A stretch of 64,000 nucleotides of DNA from positions 744,001-808,000 of the forward strand of contig NZ_CP014015.2 of the NCBI RefSeq assembly GCF_001559075.2. The letters are read 5' to 3'. The notes under the pieces were generated by a model. It saw nothing but the letters and a program-made list of their open reading frames with translations, made no database searches and had not been told where the DNA came from. Positions 34,669 to 43,247 of this stretch are shown piece after piece (within the stretch, counting starts at the first letter, position 1; each line of letters opens with the position of its first letter). The position numbers were made by a program, and so were the translations under genes. This DNA comes from Citrobacter amalonaticus. Its GTDB lineage: Bacteria > Pseudomonadota > Gammaproteobacteria > Enterobacterales > Enterobacteriaceae.

Positions 34669-34729
34669 AAATAATCATCCCGCAGTTTATTTTTATGGTC
34701 AGGACCGGGTTACTTTCTTGAGGGATGAT

Positions 34730-35770
34730 ATGGAAATAAAACACTATTCACTACTATTACTGATAAGTATGAGCTCTTCTGCATTTGCCTTAAACGTCTA
34801 TAATAAAGACGGTAATACGCTGGATATATATGGACGTGTTGAAGGGAAAATTGCCAGCGGCAATAACTCCTTTGCCGGTAGCGAGAGTCGTAGCGATCTG
34901 GGAGGGCGTTTAGGCATTTATCTCACCCGAGATTTAGATTTACTGCCCGAAACGAAAATCGTCGGCCGCCTGGAGTGGCAGGTTCGCACTGAAAAAAACG
35001 ACAATAATACGGATGATAGCGATCTGGAATCCCGCTATGCATACATTGGCTTTTCAAATAAAACGTGGGGAGAACTGATCGCCGGCAGAACAAAAAACCC
35101 GTTAAATCAGGTCATTAAGATGACTGACAGGTATAAAAACTTCACGCCCAATATCTACAGTTATGGCATTACAACCATCGATAACTCTTACCAGTACAAC
35201 CGCCAGGATGGTACGGTGCAATGGAATGCTAAATTTGCGGGTAACGAAATCCAACTGGCATGGATATCCGGCAATGGTAATAGTGACAATGAGGCTCTGG
35301 ACTATGGCGCAATGGCGAGCTATCGCAAGTCGTTTAAATTTGGTGATTTCAAAATAACACCAGCGATAGCCGCCAGTCGTTACAAACGTCAGGACGGTGT
35401 TGTGACGACGGATGGCCGTAATCAGAACGATCAAATTATGGGCGGACTACAGCTTGACTATAATGCCTGGGGACTGGCTGTCACAGGATTGCGCACCTCT
35501 ATTTCTCGTGACGATAAAAGCGACAATAACTATAAAGGATTGGATTCCCTTATTTCTTATAACTTTGGAAAAGTGAAAGTCCTAAGTGGTTATAGCTTTT
35601 TAAATGAAGAGGGTAAAGATATCGCTGAAAAAGAAGACTGGCGCGCTGAGGCGCAAATTACTCTGGCTAGTGATACCTGGTTATCATTCACTTACGATAA
35701 AGAGTTCGCCAATAAAAACCAAAAAACCAATGATGATGCCCTCATTGTTGGACTCCGTTACGATTTCTAA
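34730..35770 (+). CDS. Outer-membrane porin (Gram-negative porin family)
   Basis: 346 aa. Signal peptide with cleavage likely after SSSAFA (about residue 20), giving LNVYNKDGNTLDIYGRVEG, the usual start of OmpC/OmpF-type porins. Alternating amphipathic strands throughout and a terminal YDF with the C-terminal phenylalanine needed for BAM assembly. The start at 34730 has AGGG upstream. It is followed after 10 nt by the SGNH hydrolase gene, so they form an operon, divergent from the lyase. Likely the outer-membrane entry route for the island's substrate. It is not one of the major enteric porins. Confidence 0.82.
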   Translation: MEIKHYSLLLLISMSSSAFALNVYNKDGNTLDIYGRVEGKIASGNNSFAGSESRSDLGGRLGIYLTRDLDLLPETKIVGRLEWQVRTEKNDNNTDDSDLESRYAYIGFSNKTWGELIAGRTKNPLNQVIKMTDRYKNFTPNIYSYGITTIDNSYQYNRQDGTVQWNAKFAGNEIQLAWISGNGNSDNEALDYGAMASYRKSFKFGDFKITPAIAASRYKRQDGVVTTDGRNQNDQIMGGLQLDYNAWGLAVTGLRTSISRDDKSDNNYKGLDSLISYNFGKVKVLSGYSFLNEEGKDIAEKEDWRAEAQITLASDTWLSFTYDKEFANKNQKTNDDALIVGLRYDF

Positions 35771-35780
35771 GAGGCTACAC

Positions 35781-36563
35781 ATGAAAAGGATCGCGTTGCT
35801 CACTGCAGCAGTCATGTTGACCATTAGTAGCATAAACAGCTATGCAAACATGCTATTAGCGCCATCACCAAATGCCAAAATGGATGGGGAAAATAGAGTT
35901 ATCGCCCTATACGGTAACTCTTTCACTTTTTATAACAACAATATTAATACCCGGCTTCGGGATCTGACTCAATCCTTACTCCCAAACCATGCTCAAGATT
36001 ATAAGTATCGGGGAATCACTATCTCTAGCGGTAACTTAGGCTGGCAAATCAACAATCTGGCTTTTCAGAACAGCTTACAGAAATGGGATGTCGTTATCCT
36101 TCAAGGAAACTCAACAGAGAGCATATCTAAAAAAGAGAGCACCCGGCAGAATTTCGTCGACTCCGCCACCACAATGGCCGATATGGCGCACAAAGCAGGT
36201 TCAAAAGTGGTTTACTTTATGACCTGGGCAAAACGGGATAAACCAGAGGATACGCAAAAACTTGCCAATGCCTATCTGTCGATTGCCCAAAAGACAGGCG
36301 GTTATGTCGCCCCCGTAGGACTGGCCTTTGACAACGCACGTAAAATGCATCCGGAGATTAATCTTTACTACCATGACGGCGTGCACCCTTCGATGGCTGG
36401 TACCTATTTAGCCGCCTGCGTGTTCTTTTCAACGTTGTACAACCAGTCTCCCTTAGGAGGTGCACTCCCCATCGATACAGATATGACGCCTGCAACCGCA
36501 AAGGTCTTACAGCAGGTTGCATGGGAAACGGTCACTGAGTTTCAAAAATCGCCAACACGCTGA
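35781..36563 (+). CDS. Secreted SGNH/GDSL-type hydrolase
   Basis: 260 aa. N-terminal signal peptide MKRIALLTAAVMLTISSINSYA, so periplasmic. SGNH blocks: LYGNSFTFYNN (block I serine), ISSGNLGW (block II glycine), LQGNSTES (block III asparagine) and YYHDGVHPSMAGTYLA (block V with Asp and His). The family are esterases, deacetylases or lipases; the exact substrate is unknown. Co-transcribed with the porin, so it may remove acyl or ester groups from the incoming compound. GAGG site seven bases before the start. Confidence 0.78.
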   Translation: MKRIALLTAAVMLTISSINSYANMLLAPSPNAKMDGENRVIALYGNSFTFYNNNINTRLRDLTQSLLPNHAQDYKYRGITISSGNLGWQINNLAFQNSLQKWDVVILQGNSTESISKKESTRQNFVDSATTMADMAHKAGSKVVYFMTWAKRDKPEDTQKLANAYLSIAQKTGGYVAPVGLAFDNARKMHPEINLYYHDGVHPSMAGTYLAACVFFSTLYNQSPLGGALPIDTDMTPATAKVLQQVAWETVTEFQKSPTR

Positions 36564-36598
36564 AAGATTAACAGCTCACCGTCACGCTTTTATTGCCT

Positions 36599-36634
36599 GG
36601 CACGTCATCCTCTCCACCGACGTGCCGCCTTTTC
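36599..36634 (+). terminator. Terminator after the porin-hydrolase operon
   Basis: GGCACGTC (36599-36606) / GACGTGCC (36619-36626), perfect 8-bp arms, then a short T-run (36630-36633). Confidence 0.65.
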
Positions 36635-36657
36635 ACACTATCTCCCAACCACTCAAA

Positions 36658-36672
36658 TAAGAATTATTTTCA
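36658..36672. promoter_or_regulatory. Fur-like box upstream of sitA
   Basis: TAAGAATTATTTTCA matches the 7-1-7 Fur dyad TGATAAT-N-ATTATCA at 11 of 14 positions. Iron repression through Fur is known for Salmonella sitABCD. Confidence 0.5.
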
Positions 36673-36707
36673 TTTAACACTATCTTTATGTATGCCTTGT
36701 GCTATAT

Positions 36708-36727
36708 AACATAGCAAAGGCTATATT
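36708..36727. promoter_or_regulatory. MntR box of sitABCD
   Basis: AACATAG-CAAAGG-CTATATT is a near-perfect dyad of the enteric MntR type (AACATAG-N6-CTATGTT), overlapping the probable -10 region (TATAAC at 36705-36710). It lies 38 bp before sitA. Confidence 0.8.
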
Positions 36728-36764
36728 CGATGAATAATTAACCACTTTTTTTATGAGGGATACT

Positions 36765-37682
36765 ATGTCGCACCTCCCCCGTCTGACCTCGTCTCTGCTG
36801 GCTGCTGTGCTGGCCATCTTCGTGCTGTCACCGGCTTACGCCAAAGAGAAGCTCAATGTCGTTACCACCTTCACGATCATTGCTGACATGGCACAAAACG
36901 TGGCGGGTGAGGCGGCCAATGTCAGTTCGATCACCAAACCCGGCGCGGAAATTCATGAATATCAACCCACACCGGGCGACATTAAGCGAGCGCAGGGGGC
37001 GCAACTGATCCTCTCTAACGGTCTGAATCTGGAGCTGTGGTTTGCCCGCTTCTACCAGAATTTGTCGGGTGTGCCGGAAGTGACGGTGTCTGACGGGGTG
37101 AAACCGATGGGCATCAGCGAAGGCCCGTATAACGGAAAACCCAACCCTCACGCCTGGATGTCGGCGGAAAACGCGATGATCTACGTCGACAATATTCGTG
37201 ACGCGCTGGCGAAATACGATCCGGATAACGCCGCGGTTTACCAGAAAAATGCCGAACGTTATAAAGCGCAAATTCACCAGACGCTGGCCCCTCTCCATGC
37301 CGCGCTGGCAAATATCCCTGCCGATAAACGCTGGCTGGTCACCAGCGAAGGGGCGTTCTCTTATCTTGCCCGCGATAACGATCTGCAAGAGCTGTACCTC
37401 TGGCCGATCAACGCCGATCAGCAGGGAACGCCTAAACAGGTACGTAAAGTGATCGATGCGATCAGAGCGCATCAGATCCCGACCGTATTCAGTGAAAGCA
37501 CCGTGTCAGATAAACCGGCCCGCCAGGTCGCGCGGGAATCCGGCGCACATTACGGCGGCGTGCTGTATGTCGATTCCCTGAGCGCCGCCGATGGCCCCGT
37601 CCCCACTTATCTCGATCTGCTGCGCGTCACGACCGAAACCATTGTCAGTGGCATCAATGACGGTCTGAGGAGTCAGAAATGA
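36765..37682 (+). CDS. sitA: Mn/Fe ABC importer, periplasmic binding protein SitA
   Basis: 305 aa cluster A-I (ZnuA/PsaA-type) binding protein. Signal peptide to about residue 25 (LSPAYA). Metal-ligand regions visible: GAEIHEYQP, NPHAWMS, and the later TSEGAFSY and VLYVDSL segments. Manganese is the preferred cargo in Salmonella, with iron as second. The start at 36765 has GAGGGA upstream. It overlaps sitB by 4 nt. Confidence 0.94.
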   Translation: MSHLPRLTSSLLAAVLAIFVLSPAYAKEKLNVVTTFTIIADMAQNVAGEAANVSSITKPGAEIHEYQPTPGDIKRAQGAQLILSNGLNLELWFARFYQNLSGVPEVTVSDGVKPMGISEGPYNGKPNPHAWMSAENAMIYVDNIRDALAKYDPDNAAVYQKNAERYKAQIHQTLAPLHAALANIPADKRWLVTSEGAFSYLARDNDLQELYLWPINADQQGTPKQVRKVIDAIRAHQIPTVFSESTVSDKPARQVARESGAHYGGVLYVDSLSAADGPVPTYLDLLRVTTETIVSGINDGLRSQK

Positions 37683-38500
37683 GTCAATCGGCGATTACCG
37701 TGAATCAGGTGACGGTGACGTATCGCAATGGTCATACCGCACTACGCGATGCCACTTTTCAGGTGCCGGGCGGTTCGATTGCCGCGCTGGTGGGGGTCAA
37801 CGGGTCGGGAAAATCAACGTTGTTCAAGGCGCTGATGGGTTTTGTTCGTCTGGCCGACGGCGAGATTTCTATCCTGCGACAACCGGTGAATAACGCGCTG
37901 AAGCAGAATCTGATTGCTTACGTCCCGCAGTCCGAAGAGGTCGACTGGTCGTTTCCGGTGCTGGTGGAAGACGTGGTGATGATGGGCCGCTACGGGCATA
38001 TGGGCTGGTTGCGTCGCCCGAAGGCTCAGGATCATGCCAGCGTTGACGCTGCGCTGGCGCGGGTGGATATGCTGGAATACCGCTACCGACAGATTGGCGA
38101 GCTTTCCGGCGGGCAGAAAAAACGCGTCTTCCTCGCCAGAGCCATCGCCCAGGATGGCCAGGTCATTCTGCTGGATGAGCCTTTTACCGGCGTCGATGTC
38201 AAAACTGAAGCGCGCATTATTGCGCTGCTACGCGAGTTGCGCGATGAGGGGCGCACCATGCTGGTCTCCACCCACAATCTCGGGTCAGTCACCGAATTCT
38301 GTGATTATACGGTGATGATCAAAGGCACCGTGCTGGCGAGCGGCCCGACCGAAACCACCTTTACCGCCGAAAACCTTGAACTGGCGTTCAGCGGCGTCCT
38401 GCGCCACGTCGCGCTCAGCGGCGGCGAAGAGCACATCATTACCGACGACGAACGCCCGTTTATCTCCCGGCGTACGGCAGGCGGCGGAGAGTCATCATGA
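37679..38500 (+). CDS. sitB: Mn/Fe ABC importer, ATPase SitB
   Basis: 273 aa ABC ATPase. Walker A GVNGSGKST (about 40-48), signature LSGGQKKR, Walker B VILLDEPF and H-loop STHN are intact. It powers import through SitC and SitD. Four-base overlaps with sitA and sitC show tight coupling. Confidence 0.94.
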   Translation: MSQSAITVNQVTVTYRNGHTALRDATFQVPGGSIAALVGVNGSGKSTLFKALMGFVRLADGEISILRQPVNNALKQNLIAYVPQSEEVDWSFPVLVEDVVMMGRYGHMGWLRRPKAQDHASVDAALARVDMLEYRYRQIGELSGGQKKRVFLARAIAQDGQVILLDEPFTGVDVKTEARIIALLRELRDEGRTMLVSTHNLGSVTEFCDYTVMIKGTVLASGPTETTFTAENLELAFSGVLRHVALSGGEEHIITDDERPFISRRTAGGGESS

Positions 38501-39354
38501 ACTGGCTGACAGAGCCCTTTGGTTATCAGTACATGCTCAATGCGATGTGGGTATCAGCGATGGTGGGCGGCCTGTGCGCCTTTCTCTCCTGCTATTTAAT
38601 GCTTAAAGGCTGGTCGTTGATTGGCGATGCGCTGTCACACTCCATCGTGCCAGGCGTTGCCGGCGCCTACATGCTCGGCTTGCCCTTCTCGCTCGGCGCC
38701 TTTCTCTCCGGCGGCCTGGCAGCAGGCAGTATGCTGTTTCTGAACCAGCGCTCGCGACTTAAAGAAGATGCCATTATTGGCCTGATCTTCTCGTCATTCT
38801 TTGGCATCGGGCTGTTTATGGTGTCGCTCAACCCGATGTCGGTGAATATTCAGACCATCATTCTCGGCAACGTGCTGGCCATCGCGCCGGAAGACATTGT
38901 GCAACTGGCGATTATCGGCACGGTTTCCCTGCTCATCCTGCTGCTGAAGTGGAAGGATCTGATGGTCACTTTTTTCGATGAAAACCACGCCCGATCCATT
39001 GGTCTGCATCCGGCTCGTCTGAAGCTGCTGTTTTTCACTCTGTTATCGGTGTCCACCGTCGCCGCGCTGCAAACCGTGGGGGCATTTCTGGTGATCTGCC
39101 TGGTCGTGACGCCAGGCGCCACCGCCTGGCTGCTGACCGACCGCTTTCCACGCCTTCTTATGATCGCCGTTGCGATCGGCAGTGTGACCAGTTTTTTCGG
39201 CGCCTGGCTCAGCTACTGGCTGGACGGGGCGACCGGCGGGATCATTGTGGTGCTGCAAACCGTGTTATTCCTGCTGGCGTTCGTTTTTGCCCCCAAACAC
39301 GGCCTGCTGGCGAACCGCCGTCGCGCACGACGTAAGGAGTCGTCATGTTTCTGA
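38497..39354 (+). CDS. sitC: Mn/Fe ABC importer, permease SitC
   Basis: 285 aa ABC-3 family membrane permease with about eight spans. Starts MNWLTEPFGYQYMLNAMW. It is paralogous to SitD (both carry the MLKGW/VLKGW and GDA(L/M)SH segments), so the channel is a heterodimer. It overlaps sitD by 10 nt. Confidence 0.94.
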   Translation: MNWLTEPFGYQYMLNAMWVSAMVGGLCAFLSCYLMLKGWSLIGDALSHSIVPGVAGAYMLGLPFSLGAFLSGGLAAGSMLFLNQRSRLKEDAIIGLIFSSFFGIGLFMVSLNPMSVNIQTIILGNVLAIAPEDIVQLAIIGTVSLLILLLKWKDLMVTFFDENHARSIGLHPARLKLLFFTLLSVSTVAALQTVGAFLVICLVVTPGATAWLLTDRFPRLLMIAVAIGSVTSFFGAWLSYWLDGATGGIIVVLQTVLFLLAFVFAPKHGLLANRRRARRKESSCF

Positions 39355-40193
39355 CCCCCCTGCTGGAACCCTTTCAGTTCGACTTTATGGTCAATGCGCT
39401 GATCGTCTCCGCCCTTGTGGCGATTCCCTGTGCGCTACTGTCGGTATTTCTGGTGCTCAAAGGCTGGGCGCTCATGGGCGATGCCATGAGTCATGCCGTC
39501 TTTCCGGGGATCGTACTGGCATATATTGTCGGCATTCCATTGGCGATCGGCGCGTTTATTGCCGGCCTGTTCTGCGCGGTGGCAACCGGGTATCTCGACG
39601 ACAATAGTCGGATCAAACGCGACACCATCATGGGGATCGTCTTCTCCGGGATGTTTGGCGCCGGACTGGTGCTCTATGTCTCTATCCAGTCAGAGGTTCA
39701 CCTTGATCATATTCTGTTTGGCGACATGCTGGGGATTTCGCTGAGCGATATTGGGCAAACGGCGTTCATTGCTCTGGGTATCGCTCTGATCATTGCACTC
39801 AAGTGGAAAGATTTGTTGCTGCACGCCTTCGATCCACATCAGGCGAAAGCCAGCGGCCTTAACACGACCTTGCTGCATTACGGGCTGCTGTGCATGATTG
39901 CGCTGACCATCGTCGCGACGCTGAAATCGGTGGGGATCATTCTGTCGATCTCCCTGTTGATCGCCCCTGGCGCGATTGCCGTTCTCCTCACCCGACGCTT
40001 TGCTCACGCACTGCTACTGGCGACGGGGTTGTCGGTGGTCACCTCATTTTTAGGTGTGTATCTGTCGTTTTTCCTCGACAGTGCCCCCGCCCCCACGATC
40101 GTCGTGCTGTTCACCATTATCTTTATCGTTGCGTTTGTGTTTGCCGCGTTACGCGACCGACGCTCGGAATTGCGACAGCAGCAATCGGTGTAA
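39345..40193 (+). CDS. sitD: Mn/Fe ABC importer, permease SitD
   Basis: 282 aa ABC-3 family membrane permease, paralogue of SitC with the same membrane pattern. GGAGTC precedes the start within the sitC end. Last gene of sitABCD; mutS begins 147 bp later. Confidence 0.94.
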   Translation: MFLTPLLEPFQFDFMVNALIVSALVAIPCALLSVFLVLKGWALMGDAMSHAVFPGIVLAYIVGIPLAIGAFIAGLFCAVATGYLDDNSRIKRDTIMGIVFSGMFGAGLVLYVSIQSEVHLDHILFGDMLGISLSDIGQTAFIALGIALIIALKWKDLLLHAFDPHQAKASGLNTTLLHYGLLCMIALTIVATLKSVGIILSISLLIAPGAIAVLLTRRFAHALLLATGLSVVTSFLGVYLSFFLDSAPAPTIVVLFTIIFIVAFVFAALRDRRSELRQQQSV

Positions 40194-40210
40194 GATTCTG
40201 AAACGGAAGA

Positions 40211-40240
40211 AGGATCGAGAAGTCGTCGATCCTGGCTTTC
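40211..40240 (+). terminator. Possible terminator after sitD
   Basis: AGGATCGA (40211-40218) / TCGATCCT (40226-40233), perfect 8-bp arms with a 7-nt loop, followed by GGCTTTC. The T-run is weak. Confidence 0.5.
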
Positions 40241-40340
40241 CCTGAAATGCGTATCTCCGCTATCATGTGCCCCTTATGCGATAACAACGAAAACTAAAAG
40301 TATCGCAACCCATTTACATTCAGGGACTGGACACAACTCC

Positions 40341-42902
40341 ATGAGTACAATCGATAATCTCGACGCCCACACCCCCATGATGCAGCAGTATCTCAAGCTG
40401 AAGGCTCAGCACCCGGAGATCCTGCTTTTCTATCGCATGGGCGACTTTTACGAACTCTTTTACGACGATGCAAAACGGGCGTCGCAACTGCTCGATATTT
40501 CGCTGACTAAGCGCGGCGCCTCCGCAGGCGAGCCCATCCCGATGGCGGGCATTCCCCATCATGCGGTCGAAAACTACCTCGCCAAACTGGTTAATCAGGG
40601 TGAATCCGTTGCCATTTGTGAGCAAATTGGCGATCCGGCCACCAGTAAAGGGCCGGTTGAGCGTAAAGTCGTGCGTATTGTCACGCCGGGCACCATCAGT
40701 GATGAAGCCCTGCTACAGGAGCGCCAGGACAATCTGCTCGCCGCCATCTGGCAGGACAGCAAAGGTTATGGTTATGCCACGCTGGACATCAGCTCCGGTC
40801 GTTTTCGTCTGAGCGAACCCACCGATCGCGAGACGATGGCCGCCGAACTGCAGCGGACCAATCCGGCGGAACTGCTGTATGCAGAAGATTTCGCAGAGAT
40901 GGCGCTGATTGAAGGTCGTCGAGGATTACGTCGTCGTCCGCTGTGGGAATTTGAAATTGATACTGCGCGTCAGCAGTTGAATTTGCAGTTTGGTACCCGC
41001 GATCTGATTGGCTTTGGCGTTGAAAACGCACCGCGCGGACTTTGCGCCGCTGGCTGCCTGTTGCAGTACGTCAAGGATACCCAACGTACATCTCTGCCGC
41101 ATATTCGCTCTATCACCATGGAACGCCAGCAGGACAGCATCATTATGGATGCCGCGACGCGCCGCAATCTGGAGATCACCCAGAATCTGGCTGGCGGCGT
41201 GGAGAACACGCTGGCTTCTGTGCTTGACTGCACCGTGACGCCGATGGGTAGCCGTATGCTCAAACGCTGGCTGCACATGCCGGTACGTGACACGACAATC
41301 CTGACTGAACGCCAACAAACCATTGGCGCATTACAGGATGCGACCAGCGAGTTACAGCCGGTGCTGCGCCAGGTAGGCGATCTGGAACGTATTCTTGCCC
41401 GTCTGGCACTGCGCACTGCCCGTCCGCGCGATCTCGCCCGTATGCGTCACGCTTTCCAGCAACTGCCGGAACTGCGTGCACAGCTGGAATCGGTGGACAG
41501 CGCCCCCGTACAGATGCTGCGCGAGAAAATGGGCGAATTCACTGAACTGCGGGAACTGCTGGAGCGCGCGATCGTTGACGCACCGCCGGTACTGGTCCGC
41601 GATGGCGGCGTTATCGCGCCAGGCTACAACGAAGAACTCGATGAGTGGCGCGCACTGGCAGACGGCGCGACCGACTATCTCGACAGGCTGGAAATCCGTG
41701 AACGTGAACGTACCGGGCTGGATACGCTGAAAGTCGGCTTCAATGCGGTACACGGTTATTACATCCAGATTAGTCGTGGGCAGAGCCACCTCGCGCCAAT
41801 CAACTATGTCCGTCGCCAGACGCTGAAAAACGCCGAGCGCTACATCATTCCGGAACTGAAAGAGTACGAAGATAAAGTTCTGACTTCCAAGGGCAAAGCG
41901 CTGGCGCTGGAAAAACAGCTCTATGACGAACTGTTCGACCTGCTGCTGCCGCACCTGGCGGATCTACAGCAGAGCGCCAGTGCGCTGGCGGAACTCGATG
42001 TACTGGTGAATCTGGCCGAACGCGCGTATACGCTGAACTACACCTGTCCAACCTTCAGCGATAAACCGGGTATTCGTATCACCGAGGGCCGCCATCCGGT
42101 GGTGGAACAGGTACTGAATGAGCCGTTTATCGCCAACCCTCTGGACCTCTCACCACAGCGCAGAATGCTGATCATTACCGGACCAAACATGGGCGGTAAA
42201 AGTACCTACATGCGCCAGACCGCGCTGATTGCCCTGCTGGCCTATATCGGCAGCTACGTACCGGCGCAGAAGGTGGAGATTGGTCCCATCGATCGTATCT
42301 TTACCCGCGTAGGCGCGGCAGACGATCTGGCCTCCGGGCGTTCCACCTTCATGGTAGAGATGACCGAAACGGCCAACATTCTGCACAATGCCACTGAGAA
42401 CAGCCTGGTGCTAATGGATGAGATTGGCCGCGGGACATCCACTTACGACGGTTTGTCACTGGCGTGGGCGTGCGCAGAAAATCTGGCGAATAAGATCAAA
42501 GCGCTGACGCTGTTTGCCACGCACTACTTCGAGCTGACACAGTTGCCGGAGAAAATGGAAGGCGTCGCCAACGTGCATCTGGACGCACTGGAGCACGGTG
42601 ATACCATCGCCTTTATGCATAGCGTTCAGGACGGTGCGGCCAGTAAGAGCTACGGCCTGGCGGTCGCGGCGCTGGCGGGCGTTCCGAAAGAGGTGATCAA
42701 ACGTGCGCGGCAGAAACTGCGTGAACTGGAGAGCATTTCGCCGAACGCGGCGGCAACACAGGTGGATGGCACCCAGATGTCGCTGTTGTCCGTTCCCGAA
42801 GAGACCTCACCTGCCGTTGAAGCGCTGGAAAATCTCGACCCGGATTCTCTGTCGCCCCGTCAGGCGCTGGAGTGGATCTATCGGCTGAAGAGTCTGGTGT
42901 AA
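40341..42902 (+). CDS. mutS: DNA mismatch repair protein MutS
   Basis: 853 aa, the E. coli length. The mismatch-reading F36-x-E38 lies in GDFYELF; the ATPase has Walker A GPNMGGKST (near 614-622), Walker B LVLMDEIGRGTSTYDG and the ATHYFEL segment. It recognises mismatches and recruits MutL. No start ambiguity. The gene marks the right edge of the variable fhlA-mutS junction. Confidence 0.98.
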   Translation: MSTIDNLDAHTPMMQQYLKLKAQHPEILLFYRMGDFYELFYDDAKRASQLLDISLTKRGASAGEPIPMAGIPHHAVENYLAKLVNQGESVAICEQIGDPATSKGPVERKVVRIVTPGTISDEALLQERQDNLLAAIWQDSKGYGYATLDISSGRFRLSEPTDRETMAAELQRTNPAELLYAEDFAEMALIEGRRGLRRRPLWEFEIDTARQQLNLQFGTRDLIGFGVENAPRGLCAAGCLLQYVKDTQRTSLPHIRSITMERQQDSIIMDAATRRNLEITQNLAGGVENTLASVLDCTVTPMGSRMLKRWLHMPVRDTTILTERQQTIGALQDATSELQPVLRQVGDLERILARLALRTARPRDLARMRHAFQQLPELRAQLESVDSAPVQMLREKMGEFTELRELLERAIVDAPPVLVRDGGVIAPGYNEELDEWRALADGATDYLDRLEIRERERTGLDTLKVGFNAVHGYYIQISRGQSHLAPINYVRRQTLKNAERYIIPELKEYEDKVLTSKGKALALEKQLYDELFDLLLPHLADLQQSASALAELDVLVNLAERAYTLNYTCPTFSDKPGIRITEGRHPVVEQVLNEPFIANPLDLSPQRRMLIITGPNMGGKSTYMRQTALIALLAYIGSYVPAQKVEIGPIDRIFTRVGAADDLASGRSTFMVEMTETANILHNATENSLVLMDEIGRGTSTYDGLSLAWACAENLANKIKALTLFATHYFELTQLPEKMEGVANVHLDALEHGDTIAFMHSVQDGAASKSYGLAVAALAGVPKEVIKRARQKLRELESISPNAAATQVDGTQMSLLSVPEETSPAVEALENLDPDSLSPRQALEWIYRLKSLV

Positions 42903-42908
42903 AAGAAA

Positions 42909-42995
42909 TGCCCGATGACGCTTTGCGTATCGGGCCTACACACTAACGGTACTGTACTTTCCCAGGCCGGATCAGGCGTCAGCCGCCATCCGGCG
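42909..42995. repeat. Pair of REP units (BIME) after mutS
   Basis: GCCCGAT (42910-42916) / ATCGGGC (42929-42935) and GCCGGAT (42966-42972) / ATCCGGC (42988-42994), in the spacer between convergent mutS and ecdD. Confidence 0.85.
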
Positions 42996-43000
42996 CTCCG

Positions 43001-43237
43001 TTAACGCTTATCTTCTGTCAGCAGCGGCGGAATACTCGGAACCATCGGCGCCTCATCGATATCTTTCTGCGTCATCCGAAACGCCTGCGGATAATGTTCG
43101 CGGCTGGTACGACGTAGCGGCTCCGTATCACGCCAGGTGTACAGGCAATGCTGGCACTGATACACCGTCCAGACCCCTTTCACGGGCGAGGTCGCCATGA
43201 CTTCAATATGTTCATCGGCACAACGTGGGCAAATCAT
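43001..43237 (-). CDS. ecdD: Hydroxyarylic acid decarboxylase small subunit D
   Basis: 78 aa. Zinc-ribbon-like CxxC pairs (MICPRCADEH and YQCQHCLYTW). It matches the subunit D proteins (EcdD/KpdD/VdcD type) that always accompany this UbiD-UbiX pair; they support non-oxidative decarboxylation of hydroxybenzoates, but their exact role is unclear. It starts 10 nt after ecdC. Confidence 0.9.
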   Translation of the reverse strand: MICPRCADEHIEVMATSPVKGVWTVYQCQHCLYTWRDTEPLRRTSREHYPQAFRMTQKDIDEAPMVPSIPPLLTEDKR

Positions 43238-43247
43238 CTGAGGCTCC

